The notes under the pieces: model-generated | The model's database searches: none | Seen by the model: only the letters and a program-made list of their open reading frames with translations | What the model was told of the DNA's origin: nothing | Shown: piece after piece, positions 43,963 to 52,458 of the stretch | Numbering within the stretch: position 1 is the stretch's first letter | Layout of the letters: each line of letters begins with the position of its first letter | Assembly (NCBI RefSeq): GCF_013031355.1 | Contig: NZ_WPZO01000006.1 | Location: forward strand, 209,634-273,633 | DNA: 64,000 nucleotides | Reading direction: 5' to 3' | From: Ruegeria arenilitoris | GTDB lineage: Bacteria > Pseudomonadota > Alphaproteobacteria > Rhodobacterales > Rhodobacteraceae | Position numbers and translations under genes: made by a program

Positions 43963-44889
43963 TTGGACTCGTATCTCGATATAGCACACAAGGTACTTCG
44001 CGCGTCCCGCAGACCGATGTCTGCGAAAGGCATTCTGAACGCCGCCTATCGAGCTCAGATTGTTCCCGAGCACCTGCGTGGGAAAACTCAGCACAAAACG
44101 CTCCAAGCACGTTTGAGCGAAGATATTCTTCACCATCGGTCTACATCGCTATTTTATCGGACTGAACCGGGAAAGTTCTTTCTAAGCGAGTTGATGTCTG
44201 ACCCGGATATCCCCGATAAATTCAAGGAGATATTTCCAGCACGAAGAAGAACCCGCGACTTGCAGAATGATAATGCGCTCGGGATCAGCCGGAAGTTTCT
44301 CAAGAATTGGCGTAACACGACAGGCAATAGTGATATTGTCGAAATGCTCGCTGAGGCTGAGCGACAGGAAGCCATTCGCTACCTGCCTCAGTCTGGGAAT
44401 TCTGAGTACGCAACCGTTTGGACATTCTCACTCGTTAGGCGAAATGACGAAGTACTATCTTATCGAATAGGTAGATATCGCGACGACCGTGAGGCCTTTG
44501 CAAACAAGAGGACTATTGGGTTTCCGGGTGCGGTCACAATTAGTGACAGGTCACTGTTCTCTCAAGAAGACTACGGGGCGACAGAAAATGCATTTCGAGT
44601 ACTCTTGCTTGATTTAGACTTGTCGTCACAATCCTTTTTAGAGGAAAACCCCAAAAAACCTTCTCCCCTTTTTGTTTTCGAGACAGAGGGAGATGACGGG
44701 GTAAGTGTATTATTAATTGTTCTCGAATGGATATGCCCAGACTGGTTTGAACCGACAACTCGGAAATTATCCTTGAATGACCCATGTTGGCTAAATTTTT
44801 CGGTTCAACCCAACAACATTGACGATTTTGAACCTTGGAGTAAAACAACCTTACGCAGAATTGTGTCGCGTGAGTTTGCGGAAGAGTGA
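43963..44889 (+). CDS. HARE-HTH domain protein, putative partner of CHAT protease
   Basis: 308 residues from a TTG start with GGAAGG upstream. Residues 1-74 form a HARE-HTH winged helix (SYLDIAHKVLRASRRPMSAKGILNAAY ... LQARLSEDILHH ... FYRTEPGKFFL), a module found in restriction endonucleases, RNA polymerase delta and chromatin proteins and thought to read modified or altered DNA. Residues about 110-308 are unassigned; the segment KRTIGFPGAVTISDRS followed by ATENAFRVLLLDLDL weakly recalls NUDIX-like sensor domains. The stop overlaps the CHAT gene start (GTGA), so the two are coupled. Confidence 0.78.
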   Translation: MDSYLDIAHKVLRASRRPMSAKGILNAAYRAQIVPEHLRGKTQHKTLQARLSEDILHHRSTSLFYRTEPGKFFLSELMSDPDIPDKFKEIFPARRRTRDLQNDNALGISRKFLKNWRNTTGNSDIVEMLAEAERQEAIRYLPQSGNSEYATVWTFSLVRRNDEVLSYRIGRYRDDREAFANKRTIGFPGAVTISDRSLFSQEDYGATENAFRVLLLDLDLSSQSFLEENPKKPSPLFVFETEGDDGVSVLLIVLEWICPDWFEPTTRKLSLNDPCWLNFSVQPNNIDDFEPWSKTTLRRIVSREFAEE

Positions 44890-46580
44890 CTATTAAGAAC
44901 GTTCCCCCTGAAAAAGCGGCATTCATCCGGTACGAGTTGGAAAACGGCGACGACCGAAGAAAAAAGGTGGCGCTTCAAGAAATCGCTCGGACCTACCGAA
45001 GCGGGGGTCGCTTCGCGCCTGACATTCGCAATGGTTTAGAGCTTACCATAAATGGATTGCTTAGCGCCCGACAGGACGCCAAAGTGACACGCTGGTGCTT
45101 AAACTGCATAGCACAGATGGGAACTCGTTCAGGCTCGATGCATTCAGTTGAACGGATGCTTCAACAACAGGTTGGTGATCCTGAGATTATTGCAGCCGCA
45201 GTTGCGGCAGCCGCGAAGCTTTACGCCGGGCAACTGGACGAGTGCGATGCGCTTGGTACGGTTCAGCCGGAAATCAAGACACTAGCTGCACTACAAATTG
45301 TTCCGCCTTCGAAGCTCGACTTAACAGGGTTCAAGATCGATGTTGATGCAGCCGACGACGAGGTTCTCAAACTTGCACTTATCACTGTCGGCCTGAACAG
45401 AGCTTTTGAGAACATGTTCCATCCAAGGCATACCAATGCGGAGTTGGTAAAGGCTTTGGGTCAGCACGACAACAGGGTAGTCAAGCAATACTCGGTCTGG
45501 TCCGCGATTGAAAACCATGGGCTAAGCATCCACGACTTGGGGATTCCTTTTGCCAATCTCGATAGCGAACCTTCGAATGTTCAAGCTAAGATGCTGCAGC
45601 TTGGCGCAGAAAAGATCGTTGACCTAAAAGAGCGCCAAGAAGTTATTCAAAAAGGTTCATACTTGCCGACGGTCGAGGCTCGGGAGGGACTCGCTAAGGG
45701 CTTGCAGTCGGTTTACTACGATGGCTTAGAAGGTGTGACTTTGGACTGGTACGATATTGAAGGAAGCCTTCGCGTCCGTGAATTGCTTGCCGAACACTTT
45801 GCCCGATATGGTTCAACTTGTGGTCCGTATGAAGAAAAGGCACTTGAGTTGTTTGAAGCCGAGTCGACGCTAAAGAAGCGGCTTTATCTCGGAGCCGAGG
45901 GCACGTCACTTTTCGGAAAGCTGAAAGCCAACGACCTTAGGGAGGGCACCCCTGATATGTTCGGCGGCGACCTCGACCCTTTAACGACCCGACTAATTGA
46001 GGAGAGAAAATTGCCGACCGTGAACGTGCTAATGATGTGCGCATCCCCGAAGGACGCAGGCGATCCTCTGCGGCTTGATCAAGAAGCACGCGATCTCAAA
46101 GAGCAGATCAGGCTTGTCGAAAAGCCCAAGCAGGATGTTGTTGTGACGCACGCTTGGGCGGTTAGGACCGACCAAGTTCAAATGGAAGTTTTGAACAATG
46201 TTCCCGACATCCTGCATTTTAGCGGCCACGGCGGCACAGGACTGCTTTGCTTCGAGGATAAGAATGGCGATATGGCTACTGTATCTGCCGCCGCTGTCGA
46301 AGGGCTGGTCAAGCTCAGCGACAGCGTTCAGTGCCTCGTCTTAAACGCCTGCTATTCGGAGAGCATTGCAACTCAGGTAAGCGCCCATGTTAAGGCCGTG
46401 GTTGGATGTTCTGTCGCCATTGGAGATGACGCTGCGATTGCCTTCACAAGAGCCTTCTATCGCGCTTTACGGCACGGCCACCCTTACCGCCGCGCATTCG
46501 ATCTGGCGCTGAATGATCTGCAGTTGTTGGGTATGGAAAGCGAAGCGAAGAAATACAGGTTTGTCACCGGCAGCAACTAG
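44886..46580 (+). CDS. CHAT-domain caspase-like protease with HEAT-like N-terminus
   Basis: 564 residues from a GTG overlapping the HARE-HTH stop. Residues 1 to about 370 are helical and repeat-like (RRKKVALQEIARTYR, KVTRWCLNCIAQMG, EIIAAAVAAAAKLYA, EVLKLALITVGLN). Residues about 375-564 are a CHAT domain: VNVLMMCASPKDAGDPLRLDQEARDL, catalytic H448 in HFSGHGG and C489 in LVLNACYSES, then GCSVAIGDDAAIAFTRAFYRAL. CHAT proteases serve as triggered effectors in bacterial immunity. Location in an integrative island and coupling to a putative DNA sensor suggest a two-gene sensor/protease unit. Confidence 0.83.
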   Translation: MTIKNVPPEKAAFIRYELENGDDRRKKVALQEIARTYRSGGRFAPDIRNGLELTINGLLSARQDAKVTRWCLNCIAQMGTRSGSMHSVERMLQQQVGDPEIIAAAVAAAAKLYAGQLDECDALGTVQPEIKTLAALQIVPPSKLDLTGFKIDVDAADDEVLKLALITVGLNRAFENMFHPRHTNAELVKALGQHDNRVVKQYSVWSAIENHGLSIHDLGIPFANLDSEPSNVQAKMLQLGAEKIVDLKERQEVIQKGSYLPTVEAREGLAKGLQSVYYDGLEGVTLDWYDIEGSLRVRELLAEHFARYGSTCGPYEEKALELFEAESTLKKRLYLGAEGTSLFGKLKANDLREGTPDMFGGDLDPLTTRLIEERKLPTVNVLMMCASPKDAGDPLRLDQEARDLKEQIRLVEKPKQDVVVTHAWAVRTDQVQMEVLNNVPDILHFSGHGGTGLLCFEDKNGDMATVSAAAVEGLVKLSDSVQCLVLNACYSESIATQVSAHVKAVVGCSVAIGDDAAIAFTRAFYRALRHGHPYRRAFDLALNDLQLLGMESEAKKYRFVTGSN

Positions 46581-47018
46581 TAATTTTGGAGTACGGGCCG
46601 GACCTGCGGTTGGCCCTACCTGCCGGTTCCAACGACACCACTAAGATGTCTGGTCCTAATGCTTCTCATCTCGCACAATACTTGCGTTGCGAACTTCTGC
46701 GCACTGCCGCTTTTCGTAAAGAGCTTAATATGCCGAGCAGCCTGAGTTGCCCGAAAACAATTACTAATCTCTGCCGTTGACAGCTGACATCTAGGACAGC
46801 CGTGGTGAGATGCCCGCAGGTGACTTTTGTTAAAGTAGGCCGAACTACCGGCTCAAGGTAGCTAATGAGCCTGCACGGGGACTTCTGGAATCGAGGCTTC
46901 GCGAAGATGCCGGTATTAAGCACAGCTTGACCTGAATGCTCACCTTCGGCTTGGCTTGAACAGTTCATGGAACCTGCCCCACCCAAAGAAGACAGATTAC
47001 ATCCCGCAGGGGCGAGGC
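46581..47018. other. Intergenic region between convergent CHAT and HNH genes
   Basis: No supported gene. A weak stem (GGGCC/GGCCC, 46595-46616) lies just after the CHAT stop and could end its transcript. Short ORFs here look like chance. Confidence 0.5.
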
Positions 47019-47498
47019 TTACGCCCCGCCCTTTGCTAGGTTGTCCCGCTTCCAAAGAGGTTGCAGGTTGCTGTAGTGGCAAAGTTCGATGAGGTGTTCC
47101 AAAGACCGCGCAGCTGAGAGAGGGGTAATATGGTCCACCTCCCATTGACCATACCGATCCCATGTCATGCCGTCTGTGAAGCGTGCCTCAATGTGCTGTT
47201 TCAAGTCCTCCTGAGAGCAGTCAACCGAATTAGACGGGCTCGCCCGCCCCATCAGCACTTGTCCCGACCGGTTTAGTACCGACCTATACATCCGGTAAGA
47301 TGGGTCGACTGCTCGACATCTCCGATCTCGCTGCGCCGTTTGCTCTGCATTGCACTGCACACACTGGCGATTGCTAACGTACCGCTCGGACACGTGCCCA
47401 TACTTACACGGACGACCCGTCCAGAAACGAGAAAGGCCGCACAGGGCGGCCTCTTCACGAGTCAGGAACGTCTGTTCCGCAGCTATGTCAAACGGCAT
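47019..47498 (-). CDS. HNH endonuclease
   Basis: 159 residues. An N-terminal zinc-knuckle-like part (CKYGHVSERYVSNRQCVQCNAE) is followed by the HNH core WEVDHITPLSAARSLEHLIELCHYSNLQPLWKRDNLAKG. Such small HNH proteins occur in phages and their satellites, in DNA packaging or host interference, and as homing enzymes. Start overlaps the stop of the helicase gene (TAATG), so the two are coupled. Confidence 0.85.
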   Translation of the reverse strand: MPFDIAAEQTFLTREEAALCGLSRFWTGRPCKYGHVSERYVSNRQCVQCNAEQTAQRDRRCRAVDPSYRMYRSVLNRSGQVLMGRASPSNSVDCSQEDLKQHIEARFTDGMTWDRYGQWEVDHITPLSAARSLEHLIELCHYSNLQPLWKRDNLAKGGA

Positions 47499-49009
47499 TA
47501 GGCTACTGCCGCCACCTGACGACCCTCCAACCGGGCAAGCAACTCAACCTGTCTCGGACCTTTCGCACATACGGGTCCACTATTGACTTGACCCGACAGC
47601 AGCCAGTTCAGCAGAAGATTCCGCATTCTCTGAGATGGCATGTAGAGTGTTACCCTATGCCTTGGAGTGTAGGCGCGACCGGTTCCGTTTAGACCTCCGA
47701 CCCGTATTGCGGATCGGAATAGCCACTGCACCAGTTCTGTCAACGCATAGGCATCCGAGAACCTACGAGCCTCCTTGCTGTCGCGTTTCATGCGTAGGAA
47801 GGTCAACAGTTGTGGGTTGGGGTGTTGATCATATAGGTACACCGCTGTTGTGCACCCGACATGGTCATTAGTGCCGCGTGTAGTGTTGGGCACAAAGCTG
47901 ACACCGTTTGTGGTCCACTCCTCGTCAAAGGTCTCCGTGTCCTTGTTGTACACGTCTTCCTTCATTGCGCGACCGAACAGCCGTGTATGCTTTGATAGCC
48001 TACCTGCCTTTGGCTTTTGGCCTGTTACTGCCCCATGCCACAGGTCACGTGCACAAGTCAGCATAACGGTATTGAGGTTTACTCCATACAGTTCTCTATC
48101 CTTGAACTTGCGTAGCTTCTGACCAATCGAAGAGCACTCCCGATGTGTTTTGATCGACTTTAGCTGTGCGCAATGTGTCCACTTTTGGCTCCCTATCTCT
48201 GGCATGGGTAGAACCGTTAGCGCGTTAGCAACGTCTTCTCGCCATGCTGCCTCATCTACTGCATCCAGACGCTCCACCTCCAGTGTGAAGCATTCGGGGT
48301 GGTCTTTCCGCAGTTTTTGCAGGTACTGCAGCAGCACCGATCCTTCCGAAAGGTACGTGTAAATCGTCACGGACTTGGGCTTGAGCAAGAGTTCTTTGGG
48401 AATGGCGAGCACGAACAGCTTCTCGCTTATGCGATAAAGTGCACCCGACTTGGCCTTTTCATATAGTGATCGGTTAAGTGTCTTGTCCCCTATGCGGTAT
48501 AGCTCATCCCACTTTTCTGTTGGAACAATACGTCCGTCAGGCTCCTCTTCTGCCATGCCAAGACCGAGGTAAACTGCATCAAAGTCAATCTTTCGGATTG
48601 TCTGGTCCACCTCGAAGGGGTTTACGACCTCGTCGATGATGAGATTGTATCCACTAAGCAAGTGATCGACTTCGATGGTCGGTTTGCCGTGGCTGTCGAA
48701 CTCAGTACATCTCGCAACCCCGGTGTCTTGGGTTGCCAGAGTTCCGAGACGGTAGAATAGTTGATGAGTACAAGCGATTGACTTACCCGCCCGTATCAAC
48801 TTTTCGCAGTGATCGCGTTTGTTGCCGCCGTTGCAAATGGGCTGTGTCAGAATGAAATCGGAACCCGTTCGGGCACCTTTGATGAACCGTTCCACCTCAC
48901 TTAGATACGGGACAACGGCTATGTATTTTTCCGACTTTTTGAAGTTGCGGTTGATTTCTGTGGATTTGCCATACCCACAGGGTTTGTCGACAATAGTGAT
49001 GTGGGGCAT
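47498..49009 (-). CDS. Phage-type helicase-like ATPase
   Basis: 503 residues. Walker A CGYGKST at about residues 11-17, Walker B YNLIIDEVVNP (DE) at about 122-132, and a late QWLFRSAIRVGG resembling helicase motif VI. The middle holds no further domain that I can name. Sequences of this kind occur in phages and integrative elements and probably act in element replication or DNA unwinding. An AGGAGG lies 5 bases before the ATG. Coupled to the HNH gene downstream. Confidence 0.62.
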   Translation of the reverse strand: MPHITIVDKPCGYGKSTEINRNFKKSEKYIAVVPYLSEVERFIKGARTGSDFILTQPICNGGNKRDHCEKLIRAGKSIACTHQLFYRLGTLATQDTGVARCTEFDSHGKPTIEVDHLLSGYNLIIDEVVNPFEVDQTIRKIDFDAVYLGLGMAEEEPDGRIVPTEKWDELYRIGDKTLNRSLYEKAKSGALYRISEKLFVLAIPKELLLKPKSVTIYTYLSEGSVLLQYLQKLRKDHPECFTLEVERLDAVDEAAWREDVANALTVLPMPEIGSQKWTHCAQLKSIKTHRECSSIGQKLRKFKDRELYGVNLNTVMLTCARDLWHGAVTGQKPKAGRLSKHTRLFGRAMKEDVYNKDTETFDEEWTTNGVSFVPNTTRGTNDHVGCTTAVYLYDQHPNPQLLTFLRMKRDSKEARRFSDAYALTELVQWLFRSAIRVGGLNGTGRAYTPRHRVTLYMPSQRMRNLLLNWLLSGQVNSGPVCAKGPRQVELLARLEGRQVAAVA

Positions 49010-49549
49010 TCAAGCCTCCTGTGTTCGGTCCATTGGACCAGTTTGGGGAATGCGCTCTGGTGGATACCGAGCAAATGGAACTGCCCCGTTGGGGCGACTG
49101 GGAGGAAATCCCGGTGAACACGCAATGGCTAAACTAGAGGGATCAAAAGCCCTCTTTTTAGTACCTTTGCTTACAGGTCAGCGTGATTTAGTGTTTATTT
49201 ACTTATACTTACTTGCCGATTACTCCACTCGCATTGGAGTGAAGGAAGGCCAAGTCGTCTAAGCGACCCGATCAACACTGACCAAGCGAAACCTGTATGC
49301 TCAACTGAGGGAGGGGTTTTGCTCAAATGAGGGATTGGTAACGCTTGTTAGTTCACAAGACGGAGGGTTAGCGCCTGTGTGTTCACAAGAGGAAGGGTTA
49401 ATGCCATTTCCAAATGTGTGCGGGACAGAAAGCCAGCCAAGGGACAGCCGAAAGGCTAGGGGAGCAGTGTTGTCGCTTGATAGGGAGTAGGGTGGTCAAA
49501 AATTGACGCATCGAGAGACTACGACCACCCTCCACAGCATCACGCCGTT
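49010..49549. other. Non-coding region with repeats between helicase and integrase
   Basis: No convincing gene. A 45-codon ORF (49125-49262) has no family and no good ribosome site. The stretch includes two repeat pairs at 49300-49405, described separately. Confidence 0.5.
49300..49405. repeat. Two pairs of short direct repeats (iteron-like)
   Basis: First pair, period 22: CTCAACTGAGGGAGGGG (49300) and CTCAAATGAGGGATTGG (49322). Second pair, period 30: GTTCACAAGA + x-GGAGGGTTA-like at 49351 and 49381. All share a GAGGG or GAAGGG(TTA) core. They may be binding sites for an excisionase, replication initiator or the helicase. Confidence 0.55.
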
Positions 49550-50557
49550 TTAGGCATGTTCGACGGCTGCCAACTTTGCCACGATGTCATCGGTCTGCAG
49601 GTGGGTGTAACGCATCAGCATCCGCAAATCCCGATGTCCGCTGATCATTTGGACCTGCGCCAACGATAATCCGCTTTCAACAAAGCGGGACACCGCCTCG
49701 TGTCGAATGTCATGAAATGTAAGGTCTACCACGCCTGCCCGTTGCCTGAGGCGCTCAAAGGCTAATCGCACAGAATTACCAGACAGGGGCAAACACCGGT
49801 CGTTCCCGCGTGGCAGGTCCATCAAAACGGCAACGGCATTAGGGCTGAGAGGCACTGTACGGGCGCGACCGTTTTTGGTTTGGGGCAAGAATACTGTCCG
49901 ACGCTCAAGGTCTACATGCTTCCATTGTATCGACAGCAATTCCCCTCGGCGCATCCCGGTTGCCAAAGCAAGCGTCAGCAATGGCTTCATCAGCGGAGAC
50001 CGAGCTTGGTTCACGGCTTCCAGCAAAGCCTGCCATTCTCCCTGCCGCAATCGTCTCTCTCGGCGGTTGTCGATCTTGGGCCGCCGGACAGACTTGACTG
50101 GGTTCCCCTGTGGCAGGTTCTGCCCCCAATCCTCACAGGCGACATCAAGGGCGTGCTGCAACCAACCCAGCTCCCTCACCACAGTCGCCGCCTTCATGGA
50201 TTTAATGCGCTGGTCACGATAGTGGACAAAGTCAGCGGATCGCAGCTTGCTGACCTTCCTGCTGGCTAACTTGGAGCACTTACGCAGGAACCCGTTGATT
50301 GCGTAACTTTCATTATCTGCGCACCGTTTCTTGCTCGTGACATTATCTCGGTATTTTCGCAGCACTTCACCAAGCGTCATCTCGGATGCACCCACACTGA
50401 GGGCTGGGGTTAGCAATCCCCTGTCGGCGCTCAACTCCGTCTCACGAGCCCACTTCGTCGCATCAGCACGCTTTAGAAAGGACTTGGATCGGGATTGCCC
50501 GTCCTTCCGAACCGTCGCCTGCCACTTTCCGCTAGGCCGTTTTACGATTGTTGCCAT
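49550..50557 (-). CDS. Tyrosine recombinase (tRNA-Val integrase)
   Basis: 335 residues from the ATG at 50557, which has AGGAG eight bases upstream. N-terminal arm-binding and SAM-like core-binding domains (residues about 1-155) precede the catalytic domain: R203 in TGMRRGELL, H282-D-I-R285, H308 in SGHRDLR and nucleophile Y317 in MRYTHL. It ends close to phage integrase length and lies 130 bases from the 3' end of tRNA-Val, as expected for the integrase of the element bounded by 42992 and 50746. The frame extends across the tRNA to 51013; that part is rejected. Confidence 0.94.
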   Translation of the reverse strand: MATIVKRPSGKWQATVRKDGQSRSKSFLKRADATKWARETELSADRGLLTPALSVGASEMTLGEVLRKYRDNVTSKKRCADNESYAINGFLRKCSKLASRKVSKLRSADFVHYRDQRIKSMKAATVVRELGWLQHALDVACEDWGQNLPQGNPVKSVRRPKIDNRRERRLRQGEWQALLEAVNQARSPLMKPLLTLALATGMRRGELLSIQWKHVDLERRTVFLPQTKNGRARTVPLSPNAVAVLMDLPRGNDRCLPLSGNSVRLAFERLRQRAGVVDLTFHDIRHEAVSRFVESGLSLAQVQMISGHRDLRMLMRYTHLQTDDIVAKLAAVEHA

Positions 50558-50597
50558 GGCCCATATCTCCTGTGTTGGAGACATCTTTTCTGTCGAA

Positions 50598-50617
50598 GTG
50601 CAGCGGAGGCGCAGCGG
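50598..50617. repeat. Island-end repeat, right copy
   Basis: GTGCAGCGGAGGCGCAGCGG, 69 bases inside the tRNA-side att core and upstream of the integrase start. Matches 43227-43246 at 18 of 20 bases. Confidence 0.45.
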
Positions 50618-50687
50618 ACACAGTTTCATGCGCAGAACAGCAAAAGGTGCTAGTCGCGTAAGACCTTGATACATTGTGGGGAAAGGA

Positions 50688-50763
<76 letters not shown>

Positions 50764-50982
50764 GTGACGGTGCATGTAGCCAAGCCAGCGCGCGGGCGCA
50801 AGAGGGTCTGGCACAATTTCTTTGATGCAATGCCAGCTCTGGCGGATTTCTTGATCCTGCCCCTCGTTTATTTCGTTCATTTTCGGCAGGCTGCAACGTG
50901 GGCCACGGGGAAAGTCGCTTGCGCGTCCTATGCGCCCTCAGATATTCCCGAGGGGACTGCAACCTTCCAGACGGGAGAGCAC

Positions 50983-51762
50983 ATGATCCTGTCCCTTGCC
51001 CGCCGATGTGCAATCACAACCTTGGTGTTGGGCACTTTGACGCTGGCCCCGATCCGGGCCGGAGCGGGGGAGGTTTTGGTTTTCGCTGCCGCCAGTCTGA
51101 AAAACGCTCTGGACGAGATCGCGCCGATCTTCGAACAGCAAACCGGGCATGAAGTGACGGTGTCCTATGCGGCCTCGTCCGTGCTGGCGCGGCAGATTCA
51201 GCTGGGGGCACCTGCGGATCTGTTCATTTCGGCAAATGTGGACTGGATGGATGTTCTGCAGGATCAGAACCTGATCGACGCGGATTCGCGGGTGGATTTA
51301 CTGGGCAATGAGCTGGTTCTGATCGGCGGGGCGGGTCAGGATCAGATCGGCCGAATGCAGCCGAATGTCGATCTGTCTGCAAAGCTGGGGAGCGGGCATC
51401 TGGCGATGGCGCTGGTCGACGCGGTGCCGGCGGGGATTTACGGTAAGGCGGCGCTGCAGAATCTGGGGCTGTGGGAGGGTGTGCAGACCCGGATCGCCCA
51501 AACCGACAATGTCCGCGCGGCGCTTGCACTGGTTGCGGCAGGGGCCGTGCCGCTGGGGATCGTCTATCAGTCGGATGCGCAAGTCGAAGACCGGGTTCAG
51601 GTTGTGGCCTCGTTCCCGCCTGATCTGCACCCGCCGATCATTTACCCGGCAGCGGTGACCGCATCCGGCACAACCGAAGCAGATGCGTTTCTGAACCACC
51701 TGCAATCGGATGTGGCCCGGGAAGTCTTTGAACAACAGGGCTTTGCCCTGCCGGGGCGCTGA
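50983..51762 (+). CDS. modA: Molybdate ABC transporter substrate-binding protein
   Basis: 259 residues with a signal peptide ending RAGAGE. ModA motifs: VLVFAAASLKNALDEIAPIF, YAASSVLARQIQLGAPADLFISA and ALVDAVPAGIYGKAAL. It binds molybdate in the periplasm. The ATG at 50983 follows GGGAG. The 219-base gap to the tRNA has no gene. First gene of modABC, three bases before modB. Confidence 0.95.
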   Translation: MILSLARRCAITTLVLGTLTLAPIRAGAGEVLVFAAASLKNALDEIAPIFEQQTGHEVTVSYAASSVLARQIQLGAPADLFISANVDWMDVLQDQNLIDADSRVDLLGNELVLIGGAGQDQIGRMQPNVDLSAKLGSGHLAMALVDAVPAGIYGKAALQNLGLWEGVQTRIAQTDNVRAALALVAAGAVPLGIVYQSDAQVEDRVQVVASFPPDLHPPIIYPAAVTASGTTEADAFLNHLQSDVAREVFEQQGFALPGR

Positions 51763-51765
51763 CGG

Positions 51766-52458
51766 ATGGGATGGTTGGGTCCGGCAGAGCTTGAGGCGCT
51801 CAGACTGTCGTTGCGTGTGTCCTTCTGGGCGACGCTGGTGACTTTGCCGTTTGGCATTTTTGTAGCTTACGCGCTGGCCCGCTGGCGGTTTCCCGGTCGT
51901 CAGCTTCTAAATGGGCTGGTGCACCTGCCGCTGATCCTGCCGCCTGTGGTGACCGGGTACCTGCTGCTGTTGACCTTTGGTATCCAGGGGCCAATGGGCA
52001 GGTTGCTGGCCGAGTTTGGGATCGTCGTGGCCTTTCGCTGGACCGGCGCGGCGTTGGCAGCGGGAATCATGGCCTTTCCTTTGATGGTGCGCGCCATCCG
52101 CCTGTCGATCGAGGCGGTGGACCCGAAATTGGAACAGGCCGGGGCAACGCTGGGCGCGTCTCGGCCCTTTGTGTTTGCCACCGTCACCCTGCCGATGATC
52201 CTGCCTGGCGTGATCGCCGGTGCCATCCTTGCCTTTGCCAAAGCGATGGGAGAGTTCGGGGCCACGATCACCTTTGTCTCGAACATCCCTGGCCAGACCC
52301 AGACTCTGCCCTCGGCGGTCTATGCCTTTCTGCAGGTGCCGGGGGGCGAAGGCGCGGCGACGCGATTGGTGATCGTTTCGATCATCATCGCCATGGGCGC
52401 ACTATTGCTGTCGGAATATGTCGGTCGTCGTGCGGCCGCGCGGGTGTCCGGGTCATGA
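51766..52458 (+). CDS. modB: Molybdate ABC transporter permease
   Basis: 230 residues with about five membrane helices. The EAA loop is EAVDPKLEQAGATLGASRPFVFATVTLP and the LPPVVTGYLLL and GEFGATITFVSNIPGQTQTLP segments are typical of ModB. Overlaps modC by four bases (ATGA). Confidence 0.95.
   Translation: MGWLGPAELEALRLSLRVSFWATLVTLPFGIFVAYALARWRFPGRQLLNGLVHLPLILPPVVTGYLLLLTFGIQGPMGRLLAEFGIVVAFRWTGAALAAGIMAFPLMVRAIRLSIEAVDPKLEQAGATLGASRPFVFATVTLPMILPGVIAGAILAFAKAMGEFGATITFVSNIPGQTQTLPSAVYAFLQVPGGEGAATRLVIVSIIIAMGALLLSEYVGRRAAARVSGS

Noticed and set aside
49300..49405. CRISPR array
   Set aside because: Only two copies each of two different imperfect repeats, with no constant-length unique spacers and no cas genes.
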